Assembly (NCBI RefSeq): GCF_003318275.1 | Contig: NZ_QOCH01000015.1 | Span: 159,608 to 223,607 of the forward strand | Direction: 5' to 3' | DNA length: 64,000 nucleotides | Origin: Marinobacter sp. F3R11 | GTDB lineage: Bacteria > Pseudomonadota > Gammaproteobacteria > Pseudomonadales > Oleiphilaceae | In this document: one piece after another, positions 39,460-49,868 of the stretch | How the letters are laid out: the number at the start of each line of letters is the position of its first letter | Numbering within the stretch: position 1 is the first letter of the stretch | The notes under the pieces: generated by a model | The model's input: the letters and a program-made list of their open reading frames with translations, nothing else | What the model was told of the DNA's origin: nothing | Databases searched by the model: none | Translations under genes and position numbers: made by a program

Positions 39460-40020
39460 TCAGTTATCCCGGTGTACTGGAATCAGGATCCGCCGCAAGG
39501 TCATATCACGGTCAATCCAATGATGCTTCAGCGCACCGGCTGCATGAATCAGAGCCAGGACGACCAGAGCCCATGTGCTCCAGTAGTGCACCTGCCCTGC
39601 AATATCCTCCAGACCTTTCACCTGACCAGTCACCGATGGCACCTCAAACCAGCCAAATACGCTAACTGACGAGCCGTCTGCGGTTGAAATCAGAAATCCG
39701 CTCACCAGCGCTACAAAAACAAGTACATACAATAAGCCGTGAGCGGCATGAGCAGTGACAGTCTCCCAACGCTTATGTTCCGCAATCGGGTCTGGCGAGC
39801 CTGTAAAAAAGCGCCAGAATAACCTGAACACCATCAAGGCAAACAACAGAACACCGATACTCCGGTGAGTATCCGGAGCGCGACGATACCAGTCATCGTA
39901 GTACGACAGATCAACCATCCAGAAACCCAGAGCAAACATTCCAAACACTGCAAAAGCAGCAATCCAGTGGACAACAATAGCCATCAGCCCATAACCGGAA
40001 GATGTATTGCTTAATTGCAT
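39460..40020 (-). CDS. Cytochrome b561 family protein
   Basis: Di-haem b-type membrane cytochrome of about 186 residues with four transmembrane helices. Histidine-bearing helices are visible (IVVHWIAAFAVFGMFALGFW; DTHRSIGVLLFALMVFRLFW; HAAHGLLYVLVFVALVSGF; HYWSTWALVVLALIHAAGALKHH). E. coli family members oxidise ubiquinol and reduce superoxide or pass electrons to periplasmic partners. ATG 40020 with GAGGG upstream is preferred over GTG 40029, which is too close to that site. It is upstream of yceI on the same strand. Confidence 0.92.
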   Translation of the reverse strand: MQLSNTSSGYGLMAIVVHWIAAFAVFGMFALGFWMVDLSYYDDWYRRAPDTHRSIGVLLFALMVFRLFWRFFTGSPDPIAEHKRWETVTAHAAHGLLYVLVFVALVSGFLISTADGSSVSVFGWFEVPSVTGQVKGLEDIAGQVHYWSTWALVVLALIHAAGALKHHWIDRDMTLRRILIPVHRDN

Positions 40021-40114
40021 GACAGCCACGCCCTCTTGTTCCCTTGCCTGTAATTCGAGGCAAGAAGTATAAAAACCCTGTTACGCAAAAAAAACCGGAA
40101 TGTTTTGCCCGCTA

Positions 40115-40133
40115 TGATCAGAAATTCTGATCA
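40115..40133. promoter_or_regulatory. Perfect 19-bp palindrome, candidate operator
   Basis: TGATCAGAA, one central base, TTCTGATCA: nine-base arms with no mismatch. It lies about 85-105 bases upstream of the cytochrome b561 gene and about 150 bases upstream of the short ORF. It looks like a binding site for a dimeric repressor or activator; the regulator is not identified. Confidence 0.5.
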
Positions 40134-40266
40134 AGTTTCTCCGGGCCTCAGGCGTTCGGCTTTGGTCGCATGCGGGTTCTACGGATTGTTGAAAACCATG
40201 GCCACGATAGACTCTATCCATGCTGAAATGCCCCGTCGGGGGCCTCATTGAACGAGAGGAAAAAAC

Positions 40267-40314
40267 ATGGAACTTGAATTCGACGAATCCGTTGTAATCC
40301 CAAGCAACAACTGA
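40267..40314 (+). CDS. Possible 15-residue peptide
   Basis: ATG GAA CTT ... TGA encodes MELEFDESVVIPSNN. The Shine-Dalgarno is very strong (GAGAGGA, six bases before ATG). It is acidic, with no signal peptide or membrane segment. A promoter-like TTGTTG-N16-TAGACT lies about 65-90 bases upstream. GC-rich hairpins flank it on both sides. It could be a leader peptide for the downstream EAL gene, a free small protein or a precursor peptide; PqqA is excluded because the Glu/Tyr pair is missing. Confidence 0.4.
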   Translation: MELEFDESVVIPSNN

Positions 40315-40557
40315 TCTGCCATGGCCCCGGTACGGGGCCTCCCTGTCGTCCGCAGCCCGTACCAATTGCCGAAACATTACCAGTCGCTTCCGGTTTCTTC
40401 ATGAAACAGTGGCAATGTTCTCCGGTTTTTGGCAATCTCTATCCCAACCATCAGTTTACTCAGGGTTTTTCCGGTTTCGAGAGGACTGATTCGTGATCGT
40501 ACAGGCGCGTGCTTTCAATCGCACCTGATGCATTCGTTTAATGGCCCGACACTCACT

Positions 40558-41853
40558 ATGCGGCACGCCCTCCCGGAAACACCGACAGACCCCGAACTGG
40601 ATGTGCTGTCGCCGATGTTACACAGAAACGGCAACTCCTGGTCGGCGGATTTTCGTGGCCTGAGCCTGCGCACGGCCCTTCAACCCATTTACAGCATTTC
40701 CCACAAACGAATCATTGGCTACGAAGCCCTGATTCGGGCGTTTGACCCGGATAACGCCAACGTCTTGCCGATACACCTTTTTGAGCTGCCCGCATCAGAT
40801 GCCGAGACGCTCCTTCTGGATCGACTGTGCCGGTATCTCCACATGCAGAACTACAGCATCGCCGAAGATCAGCTGAACTGGCTGTTTCTGAATGTTTCCC
40901 CGCGGGTTGTGACCATAGGCAACCGGACAGATTCATTTTTCGGCGAACTGCTTGCAAAGACCAAGCTACCGCCACACCAGATCGTTATCGAGATTGTCGA
41001 ACAGCCAACTGATGACGCTGAACGCCTGCGCGAGACAGTTGCCTACTATAAGAAGCTGGGATGCCTGACTGCCATTGATGACTTTGGCGCCGGACATTCC
41101 AACTTTGAGCGAATCTGGAACCTGTCACCTGACATAGTCAAACTTGACCGTAAACTGCTGACACGGGCAACAGAAGATCATAAAGCACGACAAATACTGA
41201 ACGGCATCGTTTCACTGCTGCATCAGTCGGGATGTCTGGTTCTGCTGGAGGGTGTGGAAACCAGCGATCAGGCCATGATTGCGATTGATGCCGGCGTGGA
41301 TTTTGTTCAGGGGTTCTTCTTCTGCCGCCCCAGCACAGACCTGACCCAGCTCAGCAATATATCGACAGACTTTGACCAGTTACTGCAAAAATATAAAGCC
41401 AGCCACCAGATAACCCGTGACCCCACCCATCTGCTGGTAGAATTTTTCCAGGACGGGTTTCATAGAGCGACCGAGCAGCTACAGAGTGGAGCCACCATGG
41501 CCCAGGCGTGCAGCAAGCTGCTGAGCCACCCCACAGTTTCGCGCTGCTATCTGGCGGATGACAAAGGCGTTCAGATTGAGGACACGCTGATATCGGATGC
41601 CGGATCCCGAAATCTGGATCCACGTTTCAAGCCACTTGAAAGCACCAGCCACGCAGACTGGTTCCGGCAACAGTATCTTCGCCAGGCACTGGCCCAGCCA
41701 GGAAACCTCCAGGTTTCCACACCCTACCTCTGCGTAACCGGCGCTTACATGTGTGTCACCCTGTCGCTCTGCTTTACTCACGGAAGCGACCTCCGTGTAC
41801 TCTGCTGCGATGTTCTGGCCAACACATCTGCACCTTTTGTTACCCCGGACTGA
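40558..41853 (+). CDS. EAL-domain c-di-GMP phosphodiesterase with C-terminal sensor-like domain
   Basis: About 431 residues. The EAL domain (about 40-280) keeps the catalytic set: GYEALIRAFDP, FLNVSP, the metal-ligand Glu in IVIEIVEQ, AIDDFGAGHSNFERI, a Lys in IVKLDRKLL, LLEGVET and FVQGFFFCRP, so it should hydrolyse c-di-GMP. The C-terminal 140 residues lack membrane helices and look like a PDC/Cache-type sensory fold (SHPTVSRCYLADDKGVQIED). The start is uncertain: ATG 40528 adds ten residues, neither site has a good Shine-Dalgarno, and the open frame continues upstream without family-like sequence. Its stop overlaps the convergent transporter gene by 14 bases. Confidence 0.88.
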   Translation: MRHALPETPTDPELDVLSPMLHRNGNSWSADFRGLSLRTALQPIYSISHKRIIGYEALIRAFDPDNANVLPIHLFELPASDAETLLLDRLCRYLHMQNYSIAEDQLNWLFLNVSPRVVTIGNRTDSFFGELLAKTKLPPHQIVIEIVEQPTDDAERLRETVAYYKKLGCLTAIDDFGAGHSNFERIWNLSPDIVKLDRKLLTRATEDHKARQILNGIVSLLHQSGCLVLLEGVETSDQAMIAIDAGVDFVQGFFFCRPSTDLTQLSNISTDFDQLLQKYKASHQITRDPTHLLVEFFQDGFHRATEQLQSGATMAQACSKLLSHPTVSRCYLADDKGVQIEDTLISDAGSRNLDPRFKPLESTSHADWFRQQYLRQALAQPGNLQVSTPYLCVTGAYMCVTLSLCFTHGSDLRVLCCDVLANTSAPFVTPD

Positions 41854-43615
41854 TTCCATATACCAGAGAAATTACCGTAACCGAAGCCAGGCCAATGAAC
41901 AGGTTCATTGGCAGACCAACCCGTACAAAATCCGAAAAATGATAGCCCCCGGGACCAAAGACCATCATGTTGGTCTGATAGCCCAGAGGGGTGGCGAAAC
42001 TGGCTGATGCAGCCATCATCACCGCTATGACAAAGGGTTCAGCCGCCACACCCATGGCATTGGTCATGGACAGCACCACAGGGATAACCAGAACGGCAGC
42101 CGCATTGTTCGTAATAACTTCCGTAAGAACAGACACCGAAAAATAAACCAGAAGCAGAGCCAGCAATGCATCACCCTTACTGAGCCCCAGGATGGCGCCG
42201 GCAACATAGGTTGCTGCTCCGGTCTGTTGCAGGGCGGCCCCCAGGGCAAAAGAAGAACCAATAGTCATCACCACAGGCACATCAACGGATTTCTGCGCCT
42301 GTCCCACAGAACAACAGCCACTCAGTATCATCAGAGCAGCCCCCAGCAAGGCCGCATTGAGCATGCTGAGCACACCACAAGCCGCAAGCCCCACCAGGAC
42401 AATCAGCACTCCCCAGGACAGCCACGCACGATCGTGCCTGGGAGCCTCTGTCCCCAAATCGTTTATGAGCAAAAACTCTCTGTTGTAGCGCTGGCGGCTC
42501 ACAAACGCAGGCCGGGCTTCGAGCAAAAGCACATCTCCAGGTTTGAGGCGAATATTTCCAAGATTTCCCGACACCCGCGCACCACCGCGGGCAACGGCCA
42601 GCACAACCGCGCCATAACGCTCACGGAACCTTGCATCCCGGATCGTCAGACCAAGCACTTCAGATTGTGGAGACAGGGCAGCTTCAACCAGACACCGTTC
42701 TGCACGATCCTTACTCAGGCTTGGTTCATCCGCGTGTACAGAGGGCACAATACCGTTAATACGCAGCACGTCCGAAATCGCCTGGGTGTCGCCCGCAAAC
42801 ACAAGCCTGTCGCCACCGCACAAACGCTCCTCTGAAGGAACCGCCGTTACAACGCTGCCATCACGCTCAATCTCTACCAGATAAAGCCGTTCCAGCTCCC
42901 TCAGGCCGGCCTGGCCCACCGTTTTGCCGACCAAAGGCCCGCCAAATGCCACAGCGACCTCCAGTGTAAACTCTCTCATAGCACCGAATTTGTGCTGATC
43001 CTCCCTGTTTGGCAAAGCTCTGGGCATGAAAAGTAAAATGGCCGCGACGCCCAGAATCGCTACTGGCAGGCCCACGGCTGTGATGGAAAAGATGGAAAGC
43101 CCGGCTTCGCCGGTCAACTGCTCGTACTGGCCATTGACGACCAGGTTGGTACTGGTACCAATCATGGTCAGCGTGCCACCAAGGATGGCGGAATAGCTCA
43201 GGGGAATCATGAGTTTGGAAGGTGAAACTCCGATCTTCCGGGACCAGGCATGAATGGCCGGAATCATGGTTGCTACGACGGGGGTATTGTTGAGAAAGCC
43301 ACTTAAAAGAGCAACAGGAAGCGTAATCCTTGCCTGAGCAGAACGGACCGTTTTCGGGCTCCGGAGCAAGTGCCTTACCAGCAGATCAACGCCACCGGAA
43401 TGGTGAATACCTGCTGCCACCACAAACAAAGCGACAACGGTCATCAACCCGGTGTTACTGAAACCTGCCAGCGCCTGATCCGCCGAAATAATGCCGCTGG
43501 CACTCAAAACGACAAGAACGCCCATCATAACCAAATGAGGCGCGTAGCGTCCTGAGCTCATGAGCAACAGCGCGCCCCCTGCGAGGCCGAGCGCAAACCA
43601 GCCTTGCCAGTCCAT
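41840..43615 (-). CDS. SLC13-family anion/dicarboxylate permease with two TrkA-C domains
   Basis: A 591-residue secondary transporter of the divalent anion:Na+ symporter group. Two blocks of hydrophobic helices (residues about 1-190 and 390-591) flank a cytoplasmic insert of about 200 residues holding two RCK-C/TrkA-C domains (GQAGLRELERLYLVEIERDG; LTIRDARFRERYGAVVLAVARG). Each half has a substrate-loop NTP or NNAA segment (SGFLNNTPVVATMIP; TEVITNNAAAVLVIP). The substrate cannot be told from sequence; sulfate, dicarboxylates or silicate have been proposed for relatives. It is convergent with the EAL gene. Confidence 0.88.
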   Translation of the reverse strand: MDWQGWFALGLAGGALLLMSSGRYAPHLVMMGVLVVLSASGIISADQALAGFSNTGLMTVVALFVVAAGIHHSGGVDLLVRHLLRSPKTVRSAQARITLPVALLSGFLNNTPVVATMIPAIHAWSRKIGVSPSKLMIPLSYSAILGGTLTMIGTSTNLVVNGQYEQLTGEAGLSIFSITAVGLPVAILGVAAILLFMPRALPNREDQHKFGAMREFTLEVAVAFGGPLVGKTVGQAGLRELERLYLVEIERDGSVVTAVPSEERLCGGDRLVFAGDTQAISDVLRINGIVPSVHADEPSLSKDRAERCLVEAALSPQSEVLGLTIRDARFRERYGAVVLAVARGGARVSGNLGNIRLKPGDVLLLEARPAFVSRQRYNREFLLINDLGTEAPRHDRAWLSWGVLIVLVGLAACGVLSMLNAALLGAALMILSGCCSVGQAQKSVDVPVVMTIGSSFALGAALQQTGAATYVAGAILGLSKGDALLALLLVYFSVSVLTEVITNNAAAVLVIPVVLSMTNAMGVAAEPFVIAVMMAASASFATPLGYQTNMMVFGPGGYHFSDFVRVGLPMNLFIGLASVTVISLVYGISPG

Positions 43616-43736
43616 CTGCGGTTTTCCCGTTCGTAAAACCAGCAGAATAACGGGTCTTAAAAATAATTAAAAAGAATAACAAATTCTTTTTATAGAGTGC
43701 TATCGAATAACTGGTAAGCGAAACGCCTCTGCACGA

Positions 43737-45707
<1,971 letters not shown>

Positions 45708-45745
45708 TTACTGTTTGTATGGACATCCTGCGAACAGCGAAATAT

Positions 45746-46264
45746 TTAAAGCTTAACAACAAGATCCCGTTCCCGAACACCCGACACCCGGATTTCCGGC
45801 CAGTTCGAGGCCGGCACTGCAAGCACAACACAAGGAGAGGTGATAACTTGTGAGACCATTGTTTCCGGCGAAGGCACCCGTAAAGTCATGGCAAGACGTA
45901 AGGTATTGTTCCCGTTTTCAACTGAAGCGGAAGCCAGGCTGACACTGTAACCGCCTGTAGGCTTTTCGCCCAAGGTGACAAACAGCAGGTGCTCCCTGGT
46001 CAGGTCCACCTGCCGCAACTGCTGAACCGCCATATTCTGAGCTGGCAGATCCAACAGTTGCTGCAAGCGCTCGGCGTTTTGGACATAAGCCAACCCGGGG
46101 CCCGTCAGCCCGCAGTGGGCAGACTGGGTAACCTGACGCACCAAAGGCTCTGGCGGCTTGTCTTCCTGAACTTCTGACGAGGCACAACCAACCAACAAGG
46201 CCTGACTGATCAACAAAGACACCACAGGCAGGCCTGCGAATACTTTCCTGCATACTGCAATCAA
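45746..46264 (-). CDS. PrcB-like lipoprotein
   Basis: A 172-residue lipoprotein. The signal peptide MIAVCRKVFAGLPVVSLLIS ends in a lipobox LVGC, and the mature part contains LGEKPTGGYSVSLASASV, the pattern of the PrcB C-terminal domain. In Treponema denticola, PrcB is a lipoprotein partner of the subtilisin-like protease PrtP in the dentilisin complex. Here the gene starts with TTG whose TG is shared with the TGA stop of the upstream protease gene (TTGA), and a GGAG lies seven bases before it, so translation of the two is coupled. The role as partner or assembly factor of that protease is inferred. Confidence 0.72.
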   Translation of the reverse strand: MIAVCRKVFAGLPVVSLLISQALLVGCASSEVQEDKPPEPLVRQVTQSAHCGLTGPGLAYVQNAERLQQLLDLPAQNMAVQQLRQVDLTREHLLFVTLGEKPTGGYSVSLASASVENGNNTLRLAMTLRVPSPETMVSQVITSPCVVLAVPASNWPEIRVSGVRERDLVVKL

Positions 46265-48969
46265 CGCTCTGCTCCGATTGTTTTGGGTGCAGTCGTATCA
46301 GCCGACTGTAGCGTTTTGAGTTTGTAACCCGTGAATCCAGGGCGAGGCAATACATCTGGCGTTGCCACCGAGATAGTGGGACGGGAATAGCTTGTAGTCA
46401 TACGAATACCGGTCAGGTCGGTGTTCTCGTCGATGGTAATCACCTCCCGTACACCTGTTACCGGGTACTCCGCACAGGCCTCTCCGGACTGACAGATAAT
46501 GCCATCGTTATCCAGATCCGTGCCCGCTACAAGATAGTAGTCACCTGGAGGCACATCTGAGAAGCTGGCGTCCGAACGCCCGTCATCCAGGCGGAAACTG
46601 AACTCATATGTCCCGTTAACGGCCGTCATTGAAGTCTGGGCGGCAGCTTCAAGTTCCCCATATGCATTCGGCTCAGTGTATACCAGCAACACAAAATGCC
46701 TGCCCGCATCCCGGGCGCTTTCATCGGTTACAAGTTCGGCAACTACCGGAATCTCAAGCACTCTGTCACTGTCGGTGGTGTAGTTAATTTCCAGCCTGGT
46801 GCGCACAGGAGTACCCGGATCCAGCTCGTCTTTGTTGAGTGAAACCCTCAATGTGAACGGCGGTCCCAAAGAAAGAGACACATCAAGCCAGTCGGGGCTC
46901 ACAATGACCGGATCAATCGTCAGGCTGTTACTCTCGTCACCCAGCACCTGCAAGTCAATATCCTGAAATTCCCGGGTCTCCGACGACAGGCTGACGATTG
47001 AAGGCGATGCGGAAAGAATCGTGACCGAAGGGCTCTCGATCGCCGTCAGTGCCGCCTTGGCCGCATCAATTACCCCATACCCCAGGGCATCTGAACGTCC
47101 GCCAGAAACCGGCAAAGTAAGCTTCCCATCCTCAAGCCAGCCTAATAAGTCCCCAGTATCCAGGTCTGGCTTCAGGCTTTTCATAATTGCAAACACGCCG
47201 GCCACATGAGGCGATGCCATGGAGGTGCCCTGAAGCCCGGAATAATCCGGCTCAAACCCTGTTGTGCCTAAACTGCCACTGGCGCTGATCACCAGATCCG
47301 ACAGGCCATCAAGGTTCGCATCCCTGAGTGCATCGCCACCGGGAGCCGCAAGATCAATCCAGGAGCCGAAGTTGGAATAGCTGGCGAGATTACCTCCACC
47401 ATCCACCGCACTGACAGAAAACACACCCTCTGCGGCGGCCGGGTATGTTAGCAGTGAACTTGTCTGGTTGCCCGCAGCCGCCACAACAATCACGCCATTG
47501 TCGACGGCGTCGGTTATAGCATCCTGCAGCGCTTCTATTTCAGGCAGGCCACCAAGGCTTAGATTGATAATGTCAGCCCTGGGCGGTGAGCTGTCGCCCA
47601 CCCAGCGGATTGCATCAATCAGATCTGTGGACGATCCGACACCCCCCTCACCCAGCACCCGCACAGGCAAAACTTTACTGCCAAATGCCACACCCGTCCC
47701 GCCCAACAGGTTCGTAGCGCTGGCCGCAACCGTACCCGCAACATGGGTGCCGTGAAATACATTGGTGCCCGCAGCATTTCCCGGGTCTCGTGGATCATCA
47801 TCCCGGCCTGGAGAGCTATCATTGTCGAATTCTGCTGAGACGAAATCAGCTCCGGGTGATTCAGAGGATGGATCGACGGGAAGCGGATTAACAACAGCCG
47901 AGGCGAGGTCCGGATGCCAACCCGAACTATCTCTGAACAGCCCGGTATCCAACACTGCTACTGTGACATCAGAACCGCCCTCTGCATCCAGCTGCCATGC
48001 AGCGGGAAGGTTTATCAGGTCGTAATGCCACTGTTTTGGATACAGAGGCTCATCGAGCGGCCCCTGTGCCGATACAATATAGTCAGGTACCGCACTCGCA
48101 ACCCCGGGCTGCTGCCTCAGGGTATCAATCCAGTCCAGAGTATCCAGGTCGTTGGTGGCTGCCTGCGCCGACACGCGACTGGCCGGCATGGCCATTAACC
48201 AGTGCTTATGATCCAACTCCCGAACAGCCTGCCCCACCGCCAGGCTGGATACAAACATCCGCTGGCTGGTCGTGTCCGACATGGTCACAATCGCCCGCCC
48301 CGGAACAAAAAGGTGGCTGGGCCAGTCCAGATTCAGGGCCGCAGACTGGACACCCGCAGTTTTTGACAGCACATAACGAATAGGAGGAGGATCAAAATCA
48401 CCAGCGGAAACCACAACAAGATAACCACCCGCAGCCTCCGTTACTGGCAGCGCCACACTGGCAGAGAATACCCCGTTAGCCGGGTCTGTGATCTGCGACT
48501 CCACAGCGGTTCCGTCCATGCGCTGCAGCTTCAACGTTACCAAGGGTCCGTCAACCTGCTCGGACTGGTCGGTATCAACAAGAAAAGTGCGCAAATACAC
48601 TCGCTCACCGGGCACAAGCGGAACCTGAAACCGGTCTTCCGGATCCAGAGGAAAGTCATCGTAAGGGTCGACGGTGTCCCGGGTATCTTCACTATAACTG
48701 ACATACCCCGCGAGAATAAAAGAGGCGGGTAGCAACTGGGGTTGTGTCAACGGGAGCCTGCCGACCACCAGGCGATCCGCCGAATCACCGTCAACCCGGG
48801 AATTGGCTTCAATCCCGATGGAGCCGCTTACAACAACCGGCGCCAGAGACACCGGGGTATTGCCTCCACCGTCTGCGCTGTCGCCAGACGAGGACGACCC
48901 GCTGCCACAGCCACCCATGACCAGCGAAAGTACCAGGACACCAGCAACCCGGTTGTTTACACAATCCAT
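46261..48969 (-). CDS. Subtilisin-family (S8) serine protease, predicted lipoprotein
   Basis: About 902 residues. The N-terminus is a lipoprotein signal (VAGVLVLSLVMGGC, acylated Cys21) and a Gly/Ser/Asp linker. A prodomain-like region (about residues 215-315) precedes the peptidase domain with all three catalytic residues: Asp in VTVAVLDTGLF, His in FHGTHVAGTVAA, Ser in LQGTSMASPHVAGV. C-terminal beta-sandwich regions (about 660-890) include FSFRLDDGRSDASFSDVPPGDYYLVAGTDLDNDG, which has a calcium-binding look. ATG 48969 (GGAG eight bases upstream) fits better than GTG 48978. It likely sits on the outer membrane and digests external protein. The PrcB-like gene is coupled downstream. Confidence 0.9.
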   Translation of the reverse strand: MDCVNNRVAGVLVLSLVMGGCGSGSSSSGDSADGGGNTPVSLAPVVVSGSIGIEANSRVDGDSADRLVVGRLPLTQPQLLPASFILAGYVSYSEDTRDTVDPYDDFPLDPEDRFQVPLVPGERVYLRTFLVDTDQSEQVDGPLVTLKLQRMDGTAVESQITDPANGVFSASVALPVTEAAGGYLVVVSAGDFDPPPIRYVLSKTAGVQSAALNLDWPSHLFVPGRAIVTMSDTTSQRMFVSSLAVGQAVRELDHKHWLMAMPASRVSAQAATNDLDTLDWIDTLRQQPGVASAVPDYIVSAQGPLDEPLYPKQWHYDLINLPAAWQLDAEGGSDVTVAVLDTGLFRDSSGWHPDLASAVVNPLPVDPSSESPGADFVSAEFDNDSSPGRDDDPRDPGNAAGTNVFHGTHVAGTVAASATNLLGGTGVAFGSKVLPVRVLGEGGVGSSTDLIDAIRWVGDSSPPRADIINLSLGGLPEIEALQDAITDAVDNGVIVVAAAGNQTSSLLTYPAAAEGVFSVSAVDGGGNLASYSNFGSWIDLAAPGGDALRDANLDGLSDLVISASGSLGTTGFEPDYSGLQGTSMASPHVAGVFAIMKSLKPDLDTGDLLGWLEDGKLTLPVSGGRSDALGYGVIDAAKAALTAIESPSVTILSASPSIVSLSSETREFQDIDLQVLGDESNSLTIDPVIVSPDWLDVSLSLGPPFTLRVSLNKDELDPGTPVRTRLEINYTTDSDRVLEIPVVAELVTDESARDAGRHFVLLVYTEPNAYGELEAAAQTSMTAVNGTYEFSFRLDDGRSDASFSDVPPGDYYLVAGTDLDNDGIICQSGEACAEYPVTGVREVITIDENTDLTGIRMTTSYSRPTISVATPDVLPRPGFTGYKLKTLQSADTTAPKTIGAER

Positions 48970-49088
48970 GATACGCACTCCGAAACATCAGCCGTTGAAC
49001 GCCTATAGTGCCACTATACTGAGGATTCGTGACAGGTTTCCCTCACTGAAATACCGACTACTACACAACTCTATGCCCGGATAGCAGG

Positions 49089-49745
49089 TTATGACTGACT
49101 GAAGCCCAGCATCGCGACCACCTGATCAGTCAGTCCGTCCAGAGTCAGGCCACCACGCTCGGGGCGATACCAGGTGACCGTCCAGCTCAGTGCGCCCATC
49201 AACATGCGGCGAACAACAAACGGGTCGGCCGCAAGAGCGCCCTCATCTTTCAGACTGCCTAGTACCTCCAGCCACAAAGCCTCATAAATATCACGAAGCT
49301 TGAGCACTTCAGCCCGGGACGTTTCAGAGAGGCTTCTCCACTCGTACACCAGAACAGCCATAGCCTCACCAGTCTGGCCGTTTATTGACTCCAGCTCTGC
49401 CCTTACCAGTGCCCTCAGCTTTTCACGGCTGGAATCCGCAGCATCCATAGCTGCCTGCATGACAGCTGTGTTCAGCCTGATGGTTTCAACCATAACCGCT
49501 TTCAGAATCTCTTCTTTGGTACGGAAGTGATGGAAAAGACTTCCCGACTGAATGCCTACTGCCGCGGCCAGGTCCCGGACTGTCGTTCGCTCATAACCCT
49601 TATCCCGAAAAAGACGCGCCGCCTCCCTGAGCAGACGGCCCCGGGCACTGTCCGGAGCAGAAACCAGGTTGTCAGCAATAAGCGACTGAAGAATGTCATC
49701 TCGGTTCACGGGCGGGGGATCCACTGGCTTTAAAAGAGTGGACAT
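49089..49745 (-). CDS. atuR: TetR-family regulator of the atu operon (AtuR-like)
   Basis: A 218-residue TetR repressor. The N-terminal helix-turn-helix (about residues 35-85) reads LLREAARLFRDKGYERTTVRDLAAAVGIQSGSLFHHFRTKEEIL. It is divergent from atuA with about 120 bases between, as atuR is in P. aeruginosa, where AtuR represses the acyclic-terpene genes until the pathway is induced. An 18-bp inverted repeat lies in the intergenic region. The C-terminal ligand domain is too variable to name the effector. The start at 49745 has a weak ribosome site. Confidence 0.85.
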   Translation of the reverse strand: MSTLLKPVDPPPVNRDDILQSLIADNLVSAPDSARGRLLREAARLFRDKGYERTTVRDLAAAVGIQSGSLFHHFRTKEEILKAVMVETIRLNTAVMQAAMDAADSSREKLRALVRAELESINGQTGEAMAVLVYEWRSLSETSRAEVLKLRDIYEALWLEVLGSLKDEGALAADPFVVRRMLMGALSWTVTWYRPERGGLTLDGLTDQVVAMLGFSQS

Positions 49746-49771
49746 TCTATCTGATATTTATATGTTTACAA

Positions 49772-49789
49772 ACCAAGCGCTTGCTTGGT
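49772..49789. promoter_or_regulatory. Candidate AtuR operator
   Basis: ACCAAGC-GCTT-GCTTGGT: perfect seven-base arms around four central bases, of the kind bound by TetR repressors of lipid and acyl-CoA catabolism. It sits about 80 bases before atuA, between possible -35 (TTTACA, 49765-49770) and -10 (TATCGT, 49789-49794) boxes of the atuA promoter, where repressor binding would block polymerase. Confidence 0.65.
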
Positions 49790-49868
49790 ATCGTCTGACG
49801 TATGGATCAGATATTGGCCTGCCCACGAGTACGGAGCCCGGGCCAGCACAACAACTGGATGCAAAACC

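Larger units (their letters stand above)
40030..40527. other. Roughly 500-base intergenic region with palindromes and a short ORF
   Basis: It separates cytochrome b561 (leftward) from the EAL gene (rightward). It contains a perfect 19-bp palindrome at 40115-40133, a GCCCC/GGGGC hairpin at about 40230-40244, a 15-codon ORF at 40267-40314 and a GGCCCC/GGGGCC hairpin at 40323-40339. No longer gene is supported. The density of structure suggests regulation rather than spacer. Confidence 0.6.
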
